The position numbers were made by a program, and so were the translations under genes. The notes under the pieces were generated by a model that saw only the letters and a list, made by a program, of their open reading frames with translations, was not told the DNA's origin and did not search any database. This document shows, one piece after another, positions 53,100-63,664 of a DNA stretch of 64,000 bases. The stretch spans positions 17,654 to 81,653 of the forward strand of contig QHYN01000199.1 in assembly GCA_003224145.1 (NCBI GenBank), read 5' to 3'. This stretch comes from Acidobacteriota bacterium. GTDB lineage: Bacteria > Acidobacteriota > Terriglobia > Acidiferrales > UBA7541. Position 1 is the stretch's first letter, and each line of letters begins with the position of its first letter.

Positions 53100-55106
53100 T
53101 CACCGTGCGGAAACCACCGGCAATTCAATAAAGCTTGCCTCACTCGGCGCGTGATAGACACGCTGCACGGCCTTACGGTAATCCCCTGGCTTGGCCCAGA
53201 AAATACTGGGGACGAACGTCTGCGGATTACGGTCATACAAAGGAAACCAACTCGACTGGATTTGCACCATGATGCGGTGGCCCGGCAAGAACACGTGGTT
53301 TGCGGTGGGTAGTGCAAAACGATAGAGCAGCGGCTTGTCCGGTGCGATCGGTTTGGGAATTTCCATGCTCTCCCGATAGCGGCCGCGGAAAATATCAGCC
53401 GAAACCATCAACTGGTAGCCACCCATTTCCTTCTGGCCAGCCACTTCATCCGGATAAACGTCAATCAATTTCACCACCCAATCGGAGTCCGTGCCGCTGG
53501 TGGAAGCCACAAGGTTCGCAACTGGCTGCCCGCTGATTTTCACCGGCGCGCTCAATTCGTCGGAAACGAATACCAAGACGTCGGGGCGGCCGGAAGCTTC
53601 GCGCTGATCGTCCACCAGCCATTGCGACCAGGTCAGGCCGTTGCTGTAGCCAATGGGTTGACTGGGGCGCGCGCGGAAAGGCACAGGCTTCGCCGGGTCG
53701 GAGACGTATTCTTCGTACGGAGGCGGCGCACCAGACCCACCCTCGCCGGGACCTAGCCCCGCGGTCAGAATCAGTTTCCGCCGCGGGCCAAGATAAAGTG
53801 GCGTAGCTTTCGGCGCGCAGCCGCTGGCGCATCCTGATGGCCATGCATTCAGCCGCCGCCACGTGTTTGTCCCCGTTTCGAACGCAGAAACCGCCGCGAC
53901 GTCCGCCTTTGGTGCTCCATCCTTTAGATATTGCGCGAGAAATGGCGCAAGAATTTCCTTGCGAAAATACAACCCGGTGTCGCTGCTGAATTTCAACGCA
54001 CCGAGCGAGCTGGCATCTTCGATTTCCTGCCCGTGATGCCAAGGCCCCATCACTAAGAAGACTTTGTCATTATTCGTGTCTTTTGGCTTGAGGGCCTTGT
54101 ACACCGCAATGGCGCCGTAGATGTCTTCCTGATCCCAGAGGCTGTGCACCAGCATCGTCGGAACTTTCAGCGGTTGCGTGGCAAGAATTTTGTCCATCGC
54201 TTGCTCCTGCCAGAAAGCGTCGTAGCTCGGATGCTCCAGAATCTTGCGCCAGAATCCGATCTGTTCCAGGCCGTGTTGGCGGCCGAGTTCGCCCGCCGAG
54301 CCCGCCTGCATGAATTCGTCATAGTCGTCAAAGTGGCTGCTCCACCATTTGGCTTTGTTATCGCGCGTTGCTTCTTGTTCGTAAATGTAGGGCAGATTCT
54401 GCTGGCGGAAAGCGCCGTTATGGAACCAGTCGTCACCCATCCAGCCGTCCACCATGGGATTCATGGGCACGGACACTTTCAGCGCGGGATGCGGATTGAC
54501 CAGCGCCATCAATGGTGTAAAGCCGTCATAAGAAATGCCGAGAATGCCGACTCTCCCGTTGCATTCCGGAACGTTCTTCACCAGCCAGTCGATGGTGTCG
54601 TACGTGTCGGTAGAATGGTCGACGGTCGTGGGATTGAGCGGGCCACGCAGGGGCCGGTTCATCACGTAATCGCCTTGGGAGCCGTACTTGCCGCGCACAT
54701 CCTGGACCACGCGGATGTAGCCGCCTTCGACGATGACATCCGTCGCGTTGTCATAACCGTAGAGCGCGGGGCCCAGGTGCGGACTGGGAATGTGGCTCGT
54801 CAACTCTGAGGCGTCGTAGGGTGTGCGGGTCAGGAGGATCGGCGCGTTTTTTGTGCTTTTAGGAACGAGGATTACGGTTTGCAGCTTTACGCCGTCGCGC
54901 ATGGGAATCATCACGTCACGCCGCGTGTAATCGAAGGTGGCGGTGGCGGCTTCGAAGTGGGCCGGCGTTTCACTCGACAGTGTGGCCTGGCCGGACTGCG
55001 GCGAAGGAGTCTGAGCGTGTGAACTCTGGGTGTGGAAAGGCGCTCCAAACAGCGCTGCAAGCAGGATTACAAGGGTGCGGCGAATGCAGCGAATGATTGG
55101 TTTCAT
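53100..55106 (-). CDS. CocE/NonD family hydrolase (X-Pro dipeptidyl-peptidase S15-like)
   Basis: Signal peptide; RRDVMIPMRDGVKLQTVILVPK, RVGILGISYDGFTPLMAL (G-x-S-Y-x-G nucleophile), MGPWHHGQEI; C-terminal jelly-roll region. Confidence 0.93.
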   Translation of the reverse strand: MKPIIRCIRRTLVILLAALFGAPFHTQSSHAQTPSPQSGQATLSSETPAHFEAATATFDYTRRDVMIPMRDGVKLQTVILVPKSTKNAPILLTRTPYDASELTSHIPSPHLGPALYGYDNATDVIVEGGYIRVVQDVRGKYGSQGDYVMNRPLRGPLNPTTVDHSTDTYDTIDWLVKNVPECNGRVGILGISYDGFTPLMALVNPHPALKVSVPMNPMVDGWMGDDWFHNGAFRQQNLPYIYEQEATRDNKAKWWSSHFDDYDEFMQAGSAGELGRQHGLEQIGFWRKILEHPSYDAFWQEQAMDKILATQPLKVPTMLVHSLWDQEDIYGAIAVYKALKPKDTNNDKVFLVMGPWHHGQEIEDASSLGALKFSSDTGLYFRKEILAPFLAQYLKDGAPKADVAAVSAFETGTNTWRRLNAWPSGCASGCAPKATPLYLGPRRKLILTAGLGPGEGGSGAPPPYEEYVSDPAKPVPFRARPSQPIGYSNGLTWSQWLVDDQREASGRPDVLVFVSDELSAPVKISGQPVANLVASTSGTDSDWVVKLIDVYPDEVAGQKEMGGYQLMVSADIFRGRYRESMEIPKPIAPDKPLLYRFALPTANHVFLPGHRIMVQIQSSWFPLYDRNPQTFVPSIFWAKPGDYRKAVQRVYHAPSEASFIELPVVSAR

Positions 55107-55218
55107 CGGACTCCTTCGTGAACGCAGATGATGGAGCGCAATTGCTCCGTGGAAATGGGTGTGCTTGAGACGCGCGGGAATTGTAGTGGGAAGCTGCTAC
55201 TTGGGCAAGCGTGCGGCG

Positions 55219-55440
55219 TCAGTTGACTTTGCGCGTCACGACAATCTTGGCTCGACCCAGCGCGTGGGCTACCTCCGTTTCGCGCAGGCGCGACGCGTCG
55301 TATTCAAACGACAACTGTTTCTTCGAATCGTCCAGACGAAACCGCCGCAGGCCGTAAATGTTCGCGAACTCGCCGAGATGGCGCAGTTGCTCTTCGCTCA
55401 GGGGAGATTGCAGTTCATAAGTAACTTCCACGAGTGTCAT
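55219..55440 (-). CDS. Small ferredoxin-fold/degenerate HMA-like protein
   Basis: 73 aa MTLVEVTYELQSPLSEEQLRHLGEFANIYGLRRFRLDDSKKQLSFEYDASRLRETEVAHALGRAKI; beta-alpha-beta-like, no CxxC; divergent from the copper ATPase. Confidence 0.6.
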   Translation of the reverse strand: MTLVEVTYELQSPLSEEQLRHLGEFANIYGLRRFRLDDSKKQLSFEYDASRLRETEVAHALGRAKIVVTRKVN

Positions 55441-55512
55441 GCGCGAATTATACCAGCCACGACAAATTCCCGGCGGTTACAGATGTAACTTAGAATCATC
55501 TAATATAGCGAC

Positions 55513-57951
55513 ATGTCCAATCTGCCCACGAATCCGAAGCTGCCGAACGCAAGCCTGCCGATTTTATCGGGCTCGCCAAAGGTCAAAGACCCCGTCTGTG
55601 GAATGTCGGTGGACCCCGCGAAAGCAGGAGGCAAAGTGGAGCACGATGGCAAGGCCTATTATTTCTGCTCCAAGCGTTGCGCGGAGCGCTTCGCGCAGGG
55701 TCCGGAGAAGTTTCTTGCCGCTCCCGGGACCGCGGGAATGGAGGATGCTCACGCTCCTGCCAAGCACACAGAGATGCATCACATCCCAGCTGCTGCCGCG
55801 CCTCCCGCTGCGAGCGCAAAGGGCGCCCGTTACACCTGCCCAATGCATCCGCAGATTGTCCAGATTGGCCCGGGCACTTGCCCCATCTGCGGCATGGCGC
55901 TCGAGCCGATGGATGTCTTCGCCGAAGTGGAGGCCGATCCCGAATACGACTCGATGCGGAGGCGGTTCTGGGTCAGCGTGGCATTGTCGCTGCCCGTGCT
56001 GGTCCTCTCCATGTTTGGTGAAATGCTCGGCCTGCGTCTTGCTCCATCCGTCCGAAATGCAATCGAATTTTTTCTCGCCACTCCCGTTGTCCTGTGGGGT
56101 GGCTGGCCATTTTTCGAGCGTTTTTGGGCCTCGCTCGTCAATCGCAGCCCGAATATGTTTACGCTGATCGGGCTCGGCACTGGCGCGGCCTATCTCGACA
56201 GCGTTTTGGCTACTTTCTTCCCGCAAATCTTTCCGGCTTCCTTCCGAAGCATGGATGGGGCCGCTCCCGTTTATTTTGAAGCGGCGGCAGTCATCACCAC
56301 GCTGGTTCTTCTCGGCCAGGTTCTTGAGCTGCGGGCTCGGCAGCAAACTAGCGGTGCGATTCGCTCCCTCCTGAACCTCGCGCCGCAGCAGGCGCATCTC
56401 CTTTCGGAAGATGGTTCGGAAAAAGATGTTCAGCTGGACCAAATTCAGCGCGGCGACCATCTGCGCGTTCGTCCCGGCAAGCGCGTGCCCGTCGATGGGG
56501 TCATCCAGGAAGGCGCGAGCGCCATTGATGAATCGATGGTGACCGGCGAACCGATGCCCGTCGAAAAGAAAGCCGGCGACAGCGTCACCGGCGGAACGCT
56601 GAATGCCAGCGGCAGCTTCATCATGGAAGCACAGCGCGTGGGCAGCGAGACCATGCTGGCACAAATTGTGAAACTTGTCAGCGAAGCTCAGCGCAGCCGC
56701 GCGCCAATGCAGCGCCTTGCGGATCGCGTCGCCGCGTACTTCGTCCCCGCCGTAGTCTTCGCGGCGATTCTCGCCTTTTTGGGTTGGATGTTCCTCGGCC
56801 CGGAGCCGCGCTTTGCCCATGCACTCGTTGCCGCTGTATCCGTCTTGATCATTGCTTGTCCGTGTGCGCTCGGCCTGGCAACGCCGATGTCCATCATGGT
56901 GGCCGTTGGCCGCGGGGCGCACGCCGGCGTCCTCGTTCGAAACGCCGAAGCTTTGGAGACTCTGGCCAAAGTGGACACCCTCGTGGTCGACAAGACCGGC
57001 ACGCTCACATTCGGCAAGCCGCTCGTGATGGACGTGAGTGTTTTTGAAGGCGGCGGTTTTTCGAAAGATGACCTGTTAAGGCTCACCGCGAGCGTGGAAC
57101 GCCCGAGTGAACATCCGCTCGCACGTGCCATTGTCATGGCAGCCGAAGAAAAGGGAGTGCCGGTCGCAGAGGTTAGCGGTTTTCAAGCGACCGCTGGAGG
57201 TGGTGTCGAAGGGCAAGTCCTCGGTGATCGTGTTCTCGTCGGCAGCCCAAAGTTTTTGCAAGAACGTGGAGTCGTTTCCGCAACGGTTTCAGGCCAACAG
57301 AATCTGTACGGGGGCGGGGTGGTAGACGGGGCCGCTTCGATAAGCCTCGTGGGCGTGGCGGTCAATGAGAAACTAGCAGGTGTGCTCGTTTTGGCGGACA
57401 TGATGAAGGAGTCGACCCCGGAGGCCGTCGATGCGCTGCGTAAGGAAGGATTGCGAATCGTGATGCTTACAGGCGACCGGAAGGAATCCGCCTCGATGAT
57501 CGCTGCGCAATTGAAAATAACCGAGGTAGAGTCCGAAGTATCTCCGGGGCAAAAGGGCGATATCGTCAAGAAGCTGCGAGCGGAGGGGCGCGTAGTGGCG
57601 ATGGCGGGGGACGGAATCAATGACGCTCCCGCCCTTGCGGCGGCTGCCGTGGGCATAGCCATGGGCACAGGGACCGACGTAGCCATGGAAAACGCTGGCA
57701 TCACCCTTCTCAAAGGCGACTTGCGCGGAATTGTCCGCGCACGCAAGCTGAGCCGCGCCACGATTCGCAACATCAAGCAGAATCTCGCCTGGGCTTTTCT
57801 TTACAACGTAATTGGGGTTCCCATCGCCGCTGGCGTCTTCTATCCTCTTTTTGGTTGGCTGCTCAGTCCGATGCTGGCCAGCGCCGCCATGAGCTTCAGC
57901 TCGGCCTCCGTCATCGCCAACGCCTTGCGCCTCCGCAAAGCGTCCTTGTAA
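55513..57951 (+). CDS. Copper-translocating P1B-type ATPase with N-terminal YHS and heavy-metal-binding domains
   Basis: [16 protein letters not shown]...[12 protein letters not shown] (YHS); [60 protein letters not shown]. Confidence 0.96.
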   Translation: MSNLPTNPKLPNASLPILSGSPKVKDPVCGMSVDPAKAGGKVEHDGKAYYFCSKRCAERFAQGPEKFLAAPGTAGMEDAHAPAKHTEMHHIPAAAAPPAASAKGARYTCPMHPQIVQIGPGTCPICGMALEPMDVFAEVEADPEYDSMRRRFWVSVALSLPVLVLSMFGEMLGLRLAPSVRNAIEFFLATPVVLWGGWPFFERFWASLVNRSPNMFTLIGLGTGAAYLDSVLATFFPQIFPASFRSMDGAAPVYFEAAAVITTLVLLGQVLELRARQQTSGAIRSLLNLAPQQAHLLSEDGSEKDVQLDQIQRGDHLRVRPGKRVPVDGVIQEGASAIDESMVTGEPMPVEKKAGDSVTGGTLNASGSFIMEAQRVGSETMLAQIVKLVSEAQRSRAPMQRLADRVAAYFVPAVVFAAILAFLGWMFLGPEPRFAHALVAAVSVLIIACPCALGLATPMSIMVAVGRGAHAGVLVRNAEALETLAKVDTLVVDKTGTLTFGKPLVMDVSVFEGGGFSKDDLLRLTASVERPSEHPLARAIVMAAEEKGVPVAEVSGFQATAGGGVEGQVLGDRVLVGSPKFLQERGVVSATVSGQQNLYGGGVVDGAASISLVGVAVNEKLAGVLVLADMMKESTPEAVDALRKEGLRIVMLTGDRKESASMIAAQLKITEVESEVSPGQKGDIVKKLRAEGRVVAMAGDGINDAPALAAAAVGIAMGTGTDVAMENAGITLLKGDLRGIVRARKLSRATIRNIKQNLAWAFLYNVIGVPIAAGVFYPLFGWLLSPMLASAAMSFSSASVIANALRLRKASL

Positions 57952-58013
57952 GTGGCTCGTCCTCCTCATCCATGTTTGGCTGATAGAGACACCCCTTCAA
58001 TTTGGTTTGCGGC

Positions 58014-58027
58014 GCAAACTAGTTTGC
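58014..58027. promoter_or_regulatory. Candidate operator palindrome upstream of the efflux operon
   Basis: Perfect 14-bp palindrome GCAAACTAGTTTGC; the overlapping GTTTGC-GGC-GCAAAC hairpin at 58005-58019 shares its left half-site. Confidence 0.4.
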
Positions 58028-58180
58028 AACTGCCGCATGCCCGGTAGGCCTTTCTGAACATGACCATTGCCTCTCCCCATCGTCTAAATGACCGGAGCGA
58101 GGGAACTTTTCCCGAAGACCTTCGTACTTCCCTATAGCACAGCCCTAAGGAAGCATTCCAGCGAGAGCGGGGAGTCCTGT

Positions 58181-59413
58181 ATGTCCAGTAATGGCAATGG
58201 TTTAGGGAATGGCAAGAACGGCAAGAAGCGCCGCCGGCGCATCATTTGGGCGGCGATCGTAATTGTGGTTTTAGGTGCTGGTGGCTACGGGGTGAAGGCG
58301 GCACTCAGCCCCAGCCGTACGATTGACCCCTCCAAGCTCGCCTCCGTGGAGCGCGGCGACCTGGCCAGAGTCGTCGTGGCCACCGGCAAGATTCAGCCCC
58401 TCTCCAAAGTCGAAGTGAAATCCAAAGCCAGCGGCATCGTGAAGAAGCTTTATGTGGACTACGGCGATCGCGTCAAGCCGGGCCAAATCTTGGCCGAACT
58501 CGACAAGGTTCAGCTCGAAGCTGCCGTGCGCGCGTACAGCGCGAATCTGCAAGCGGCGGTAGCCTCATTGGAATCCGCCAAGGCGACGCTGGAACGCAAC
58601 AAGGTGGACGCCGAAGGTCCCGACGTGCCGTTTTTGAAACTCAACATGGAGCGCGCGCAACAGATGTATAAAGACGGCGTCATGTCCAAGAGCCTGGTAG
58701 AAGATGCGGAGAAAAACTACCAGCTCGCGCTGAACAAGCAAGTCAGCGCGCAGCGAACTCTTGTCGTTTCCCAGGCGGAAATTGCCAAGAGCGATGCGCA
58801 AGTCTCGCAAGCCAGAGCCTCTCTGGAAAATGCGCAGGAAGACCTTCGCAACTCCACGATTATCAGTCCGATTGACGGGCTGGTTCTTTCGCGTGACGTG
58901 AATGTCGGGGACGCTGTGAGCTCGATCCTCGTTCTCGGTTCGCAGGCTACTTTGATTATGACCCTTGGTGATGTCAGCGAAGTTTATGTCCAGGGGAAAG
59001 TCGACGAAGCGGATATCGGCAAGGTTTACTTGGACCAGCCTGCCCGCATCGTCGTCGAGTCGTTTAAAGACAATAAATTTACCGGCAAAGTCACGAAGAT
59101 CTCTCCCCTCGGCAAGGAAAAAGACAATGTCACGACGTTTGAAGTACGCGTCTCGATCTCCAATCCCGGCGGCGAACTCAAGGCCAACATGAGCGCCAAC
59201 GCCGAAATCCTTCTCGAGGAAAAGAAAAACGTTTTGATGATTCCGGAAGCGGCACTGATTTACGACAAGGACCGCAAAGCTTCTGTCGAGATTCCCGATC
59301 ACAAAGCCGACAACGGCAAGAAAAAACTGAGTGTGAAGCTGGGCATCTCGAACGGGGTAAAGACGGAAATTCTCGAAGGCCTCAACGAAAAACAGCAAGT
59401 CATCCTGCAATAG
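58181..59413 (+). CDS. Efflux periplasmic adaptor subunit (MacA/HlyD family)
   Basis: TM then VVATGKIQPLSKVEVKSKASGIVKKLYVDYGDRVKPGQILAELD lipoyl-like domain; coiled coil; STIISPIDGLVLSRDVNVGDAV. Confidence 0.93.
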   Translation: MSSNGNGLGNGKNGKKRRRRIIWAAIVIVVLGAGGYGVKAALSPSRTIDPSKLASVERGDLARVVVATGKIQPLSKVEVKSKASGIVKKLYVDYGDRVKPGQILAELDKVQLEAAVRAYSANLQAAVASLESAKATLERNKVDAEGPDVPFLKLNMERAQQMYKDGVMSKSLVEDAEKNYQLALNKQVSAQRTLVVSQAEIAKSDAQVSQARASLENAQEDLRNSTIISPIDGLVLSRDVNVGDAVSSILVLGSQATLIMTLGDVSEVYVQGKVDEADIGKVYLDQPARIVVESFKDNKFTGKVTKISPLGKEKDNVTTFEVRVSISNPGGELKANMSANAEILLEEKKNVLMIPEAALIYDKDRKASVEIPDHKADNGKKKLSVKLGISNGVKTEILEGLNEKQQVILQ

Positions 59414-59430
59414 CTGCTCGGCGGGGCGTT

Positions 59431-60687
59431 ATGAACTTCAACGACTTATTGCGGGACACGGTGGCAACCCTGTGGGCGCACAAGCGCCGCACGTTGCTGA
59501 CCATGTTCGGCATCGCCTGGGGGATCATTTCCATCACCATCATGGTAGCGGCTGGCGAGGGACTGGGCGACGGCATCCAGAAAAATCAGGAAACTTTTGG
59601 AAAAGACGTGATGATCGTTTTCGCCGGCCGCACCAGCATGCAGGCGGGCGGCACGCGTTCCGGGCGCCGCGTCCGCTGGCTGGAAGAGGATTACATCCAG
59701 GTCGCCAGGGAATCTCCGGCGTGCAAATACGTGATGCCCGAACTCGGCAATGACGTCCAGGTGCACAGCCTGTTCAATAGCGGCACCATTCAAACCGTTG
59801 GCGCTCTCCCTCCTTTCACGGAAATTCGCAGTATCACGATTGCTCAGGGCCGCTTTTACAACGAGGAAGACAACGCACAAGCGCGCAACGTGGCCTTCCT
59901 CGGAAGCGACGCCAAAAAACAGCTCTTCGCCGAACGCGACGCTCTGGGCCAAACGATCTGGATGAACGGCATTCCGTACACCGTTATCGGTGTGATGAAG
60001 CCCAAAGACCAGAATTCCAGCTACGACGGTTTCGACACACGCAAAGTCTTCATTCCGTTCAACGCGATGCGCCGTGATTTTCCCAACAAGCCTCCCGCCG
60101 TTGAGCACAGCGTCGACCGCCTACTCGTCGCTCCCTGGTCGCTTGAAACGCACCTCGACTGTGTGCACCAAATCCGCCGCACGCTGGGACGCCTCCACCA
60201 TTTCGACCCGCGCGACAAGGAGGCCGCCGGCATCTGGGATACTGTCAAAGACGCGGAAGCCAACCGCATGATTATCGTCGGCATGGAAATCTTCATGGGC
60301 GCAGTTGGCGTCGCCACGCTTTTTCTCGGCGGCCTCAGCGTCATGAACGTTATGCTCGTGAGTGTACGCGAGCGCACCCGCGAAATCGGCGTTCGCATGG
60401 CACTGGGCGCCACTCGTCGCTCCATTCTTCGGCAGTTCTTCCTTGAAACCATTTTCGTGGTCGCCGTCAGCGGCGGCGTTGGCCTCATCCTGTCCTATGG
60501 CTTCTGTGGGCTCGTCAACCTTGCCCCTATGCCTCCTTTTTTCAGCGGCATGCTCACGAGTTGGAAAGTTGCAGCCATGTCCATCTTTTTGCTCGGCCTG
60601 ATTTCAGTTCTGTCGGCCCTCTATCCCGCGAATCGCGCGGCCTCGGTTGACCCCATCGAGGCCCTTCGCTTCGAGGCAGGTGGCTAA
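59431..60687 (+). CDS. MacB-like ABC transporter permease
   Basis: N-terminal TM + MacB periplasmic core; NVMLVSVRERTREIGVRMALGATRRSILRQFFLETI FtsX signature. Confidence 0.93.
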   Translation: MNFNDLLRDTVATLWAHKRRTLLTMFGIAWGIISITIMVAAGEGLGDGIQKNQETFGKDVMIVFAGRTSMQAGGTRSGRRVRWLEEDYIQVARESPACKYVMPELGNDVQVHSLFNSGTIQTVGALPPFTEIRSITIAQGRFYNEEDNAQARNVAFLGSDAKKQLFAERDALGQTIWMNGIPYTVIGVMKPKDQNSSYDGFDTRKVFIPFNAMRRDFPNKPPAVEHSVDRLLVAPWSLETHLDCVHQIRRTLGRLHHFDPRDKEAAGIWDTVKDAEANRMIIVGMEIFMGAVGVATLFLGGLSVMNVMLVSVRERTREIGVRMALGATRRSILRQFFLETIFVVAVSGGVGLILSYGFCGLVNLAPMPPFFSGMLTSWKVAAMSIFLLGLISVLSALYPANRAASVDPIEALRFEAGG

Positions 60688-61941
60688 ATGTTCACCGAGA
60701 TCTTCAAACAAGCCTGGACCGCCCTCGGCCGGAACCCCGTTCGCAGTTTTCTGACCATGTCCGGTATCTCCTGGGGCATCGTCGCCGTCACGCTGTTGCT
60801 GAGCTACGGCTCCGGCTTCCGCACCGTCCTTATGTACACGTTCGAAGTTTTTGGCAAGGGCGCGGTAGTTTGCTGGCCGGGCACCACCAGCGAACAAGCG
60901 GGTGGTGAACGCGCCGGCAAACCCGTTCGATTTGAAGCGGAAGACTCGGAATGGGTGAAAGCGCAATCGCCGCTGATCAAGCGCGTGACCCGCGAGACGG
61001 TGCGCTTCAAGGGCATCAGTCATGAAGAGCGGCTCTCGGACACCGCCATCCGCGGCGTTTATCCCGAATACGGCGACATGCGTAACGAAATTCCCATGGA
61101 CGGCCGGTGGATTTACCCCGAGGACATCGCTGAACGCCGGCGCGTGGTCTTTCTCGGCGCTCGGCTGCGCAAAAAACTTTTCAGCGGCACGCCCGCCGTC
61201 GGCGAACCCGTACGGATTGATGGAGTGAAATTCACGGTTATCGGGTCGATGGACACGAAATTTTCGGACAGCAACTATTTCACCAGCGACGACGAATCCG
61301 CTTTCATCCCCTACACCGCGGCCGGCGACATGTGGGACACCAAATACTCCAGCGTGATGATCTTCGAGCCTATTGCTCCCAGTTTTGAAGCCGCAGCCAT
61401 GCAGCAATTTCGTGCCGCCATTGCCAGCCGCCAGCGTTTTTCAGCGAATGACAAGCGCGCCATCACCATGTTCGGCAGGGAAGAATTCAAGCCCATCATG
61501 GAAGGCATCACCATCGGCATCGAAGCGCTTCTTTTCTTCATTGGCGCCATGACGCTGGGCATCGGTGGCGTCGGGGTCATGAACATCATGCTGGTTTCGG
61601 TCGAAGAACGCGTCCGCGAAATTGGCCTGCGCCGCGCGCTGGGCGCAAGGAAGGCGCACATCCGCTCGCAGTTCTTGCTCGAAGCTCTGGTCATGACTCT
61701 GGCGGCGGGTGCCATTGGCATGCTGCTTTCCTGGGGACTCACGTTCGCCATTGGCACTCTGCCGTTCCTCGGGCCTGCTTACGAAGATGAATCCGGAAAA
61801 GTGGACATTCACCTTACGCTATCTCTCTTCACCATGATGCTCTCCACCATGGTGCTCGTCCTCGTCGGCGTGATCAGCGGCTGGCTCCCCGCCATGCAGG
61901 CCGCCAAGCTCGACCCCGTCGAAGCCCTGCGCTACGAATGA
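60688..61941 (+). CDS. MacB-like ABC transporter permease
   Basis: NIMLVSVEERVREIGLRRALGARKAHIRSQFLLEAL FtsX signature; abuts the preceding permease. Confidence 0.93.
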   Translation: MFTEIFKQAWTALGRNPVRSFLTMSGISWGIVAVTLLLSYGSGFRTVLMYTFEVFGKGAVVCWPGTTSEQAGGERAGKPVRFEAEDSEWVKAQSPLIKRVTRETVRFKGISHEERLSDTAIRGVYPEYGDMRNEIPMDGRWIYPEDIAERRRVVFLGARLRKKLFSGTPAVGEPVRIDGVKFTVIGSMDTKFSDSNYFTSDDESAFIPYTAAGDMWDTKYSSVMIFEPIAPSFEAAAMQQFRAAIASRQRFSANDKRAITMFGREEFKPIMEGITIGIEALLFFIGAMTLGIGGVGVMNIMLVSVEERVREIGLRRALGARKAHIRSQFLLEALVMTLAAGAIGMLLSWGLTFAIGTLPFLGPAYEDESGKVDIHLTLSLFTMMLSTMVLVLVGVISGWLPAMQAAKLDPVEALRYE

Positions 61942-61987
61942 GCAATTCGCGGTGCGCAGCCTTCAGCTCTGATGAGAACTGAGTGTT

Positions 61988-62518
61988 TCAGCTTTGTCCG
62001 AGAATGGCGTCGAAGTAGGCGAGCATCTCTGGCGAATCCCACTGTTGAGGGCCGTAGAACTTTCGCGCGATTTTTCCGTGCCGGTCGATGATGTAGGTGT
62101 CCGGGTAAACCGGTGTGCCGTAGTCCAAGGCGAGTTTTCGTGTTGGCTCGCGGAAGGTCGGGAAAATCACTCCCTGATCCTTCAGAAATTTTTCGTACGC
62201 GGCGGGATCTTCATCGACACTCACGCCTAACACCAGCCCGTTGCGCGATTCGATATACTTCTGCAGCTTGTTGAGCGAAGGCGTTTCCTCCACGCACGGC
62301 GGGCACCAGGTGGCCCAGAAATTGAGCACGACCACCTTGCCCCTTAAATCGCTCAGGCGCCCGGGCTTGCCCCCGATTTCCGTGGGGAAATCCTGTGCTG
62401 TCCTGCCCGCGACCGTGGGCTCCCCTTGCCGGTACATGGGGCGCGCAAAAAACACCACCACGAGCGCGGCAAACGCCGCCACGCCCCATGCCGCTGCTTT
62501 TCGGAGCATCACCATCAA
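61988..62518 (-). CDS. TlpA/ResA-like thiol-disulfide oxidoreductase
   Basis: N-terminal TM anchor; LRGKVVVLNFWATWCPPCVEETPSLNKLQKY (WCPPC). Confidence 0.94.
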   Translation of the reverse strand: MMVMLRKAAAWGVAAFAALVVVFFARPMYRQGEPTVAGRTAQDFPTEIGGKPGRLSDLRGKVVVLNFWATWCPPCVEETPSLNKLQKYIESRNGLVLGVSVDEDPAAYEKFLKDQGVIFPTFREPTRKLALDYGTPVYPDTYIIDRHGKIARKFYGPQQWDSPEMLAYFDAILGQS

Positions 62519-62586
62519 ATGCTATACTAACGTATTCTCTCCGGAATCGAAAAACGGGCCTCTTGCATCTAACAGTTTATTAGGCT

Positions 62587-63660
62587 ATGCCCAGCAAGAA
62601 ACTGTATCCATCCCCAAAGGAAACGACCATCCTCGCGTCGAACCCGAACTCGGTCACGGCCATCATTCCCGCGCGAAATGAGGAAGAAGTCATCGCCGCG
62701 TGCGTCGAGTCTTTGGCGCGTCAAGCGGAGATTGCGGAAATCCTGGTCGTTGACGATCAGTCTTCGGACGGCACTGCCAACATCGTGCGCGGCCTGATGG
62801 AAAAGATTCCCAACTTGCGCCTGTTGGAAACGGGCGGCTTGCCCGACGGCTGGGTGGGCAAAAACTATGCGCTTTGGACTGGCGTGCAGCAAGCGAAATG
62901 CCCTTGGCTTCTCTTTACTGATGCCGATGCGGAGCACGGGCCCGATTCCGTCGCGCGTGCCCTTCAAATTGCTCAGGTACAAAATGCTGTCCTGGTTTCC
63001 TTTTCTCCGGAGCAGGTCACGGTGAACTGGTATGAAAAAGCTCTCATCCCCTTTGTCTACCTGCGTCTCGCGAAGAAATTTTCCTACGACCGGATCAATG
63101 ATCCGGCCTCGCCCGCCGCTGCTGCCAACGGGCAATTTCTGATGATTCGCCGCGATGTCTACGATTCCATAGACGGCCATAGGGGAGTCGCAGGCGACGT
63201 TCTGGAAGATGTCGCCATCGCCACACGCGTGAAGCGGGCCGGTCATCGCATTTGGTTTGGTTCCGGCAAGGGCCTTGTTCGCACGCGGATGTATCGCTCG
63301 TTCCGTGCGATGTGGGAGGGTTGGAAGAAAAACCTCTACCGATTGATGGGCGGAACGCCATGGGCGGTGGTCCGGGAGATCGAGTCCAGCCTGCCGTGGA
63401 TTCCTGTTCTGCTTATTCTGATGGGTTTGAAATTCCCTTTCGTCCTTTTCCTGGGCGTCTTGCTCCTGCTGGGCCGCCAGACCATTTATGGCCTCGATCT
63501 TGCTCGTAACCAATTCCCGTTCTCTTTCATCTTCTATTACATGCCCGGCGCACTGCTCTATGTAAGTGTGCTCTGGGCATCCTATCGGAGCCATGTGAAC
63601 GGAAGAATCTCCTGGAAAGACCGGGAATACTCCATCGGAGCTCCGGAATCGGTAAAATAA
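62587..63660 (+). CDS. Glycosyltransferase family 2 (membrane-associated)
   Basis: SVTAIIPARNEEEVIAACVESLARQAEIAEILVVDDQSSDGTANI; LLFTDADAEHGPDSV; C-terminal TM segments. Confidence 0.9.
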   Translation: MPSKKLYPSPKETTILASNPNSVTAIIPARNEEEVIAACVESLARQAEIAEILVVDDQSSDGTANIVRGLMEKIPNLRLLETGGLPDGWVGKNYALWTGVQQAKCPWLLFTDADAEHGPDSVARALQIAQVQNAVLVSFSPEQVTVNWYEKALIPFVYLRLAKKFSYDRINDPASPAAAANGQFLMIRRDVYDSIDGHRGVAGDVLEDVAIATRVKRAGHRIWFGSGKGLVRTRMYRSFRAMWEGWKKNLYRLMGGTPWAVVREIESSLPWIPVLLILMGLKFPFVLFLGVLLLLGRQTIYGLDLARNQFPFSFIFYYMPGALLYVSVLWASYRSHVNGRISWKDREYSIGAPESVK

Positions 63661-63664
63661 GCTC

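Noticed and set aside
55564-56922. 452-aa minus-strand ORF
   Set aside because: Antisense to the clear copper P-type ATPase; shadow ORF.
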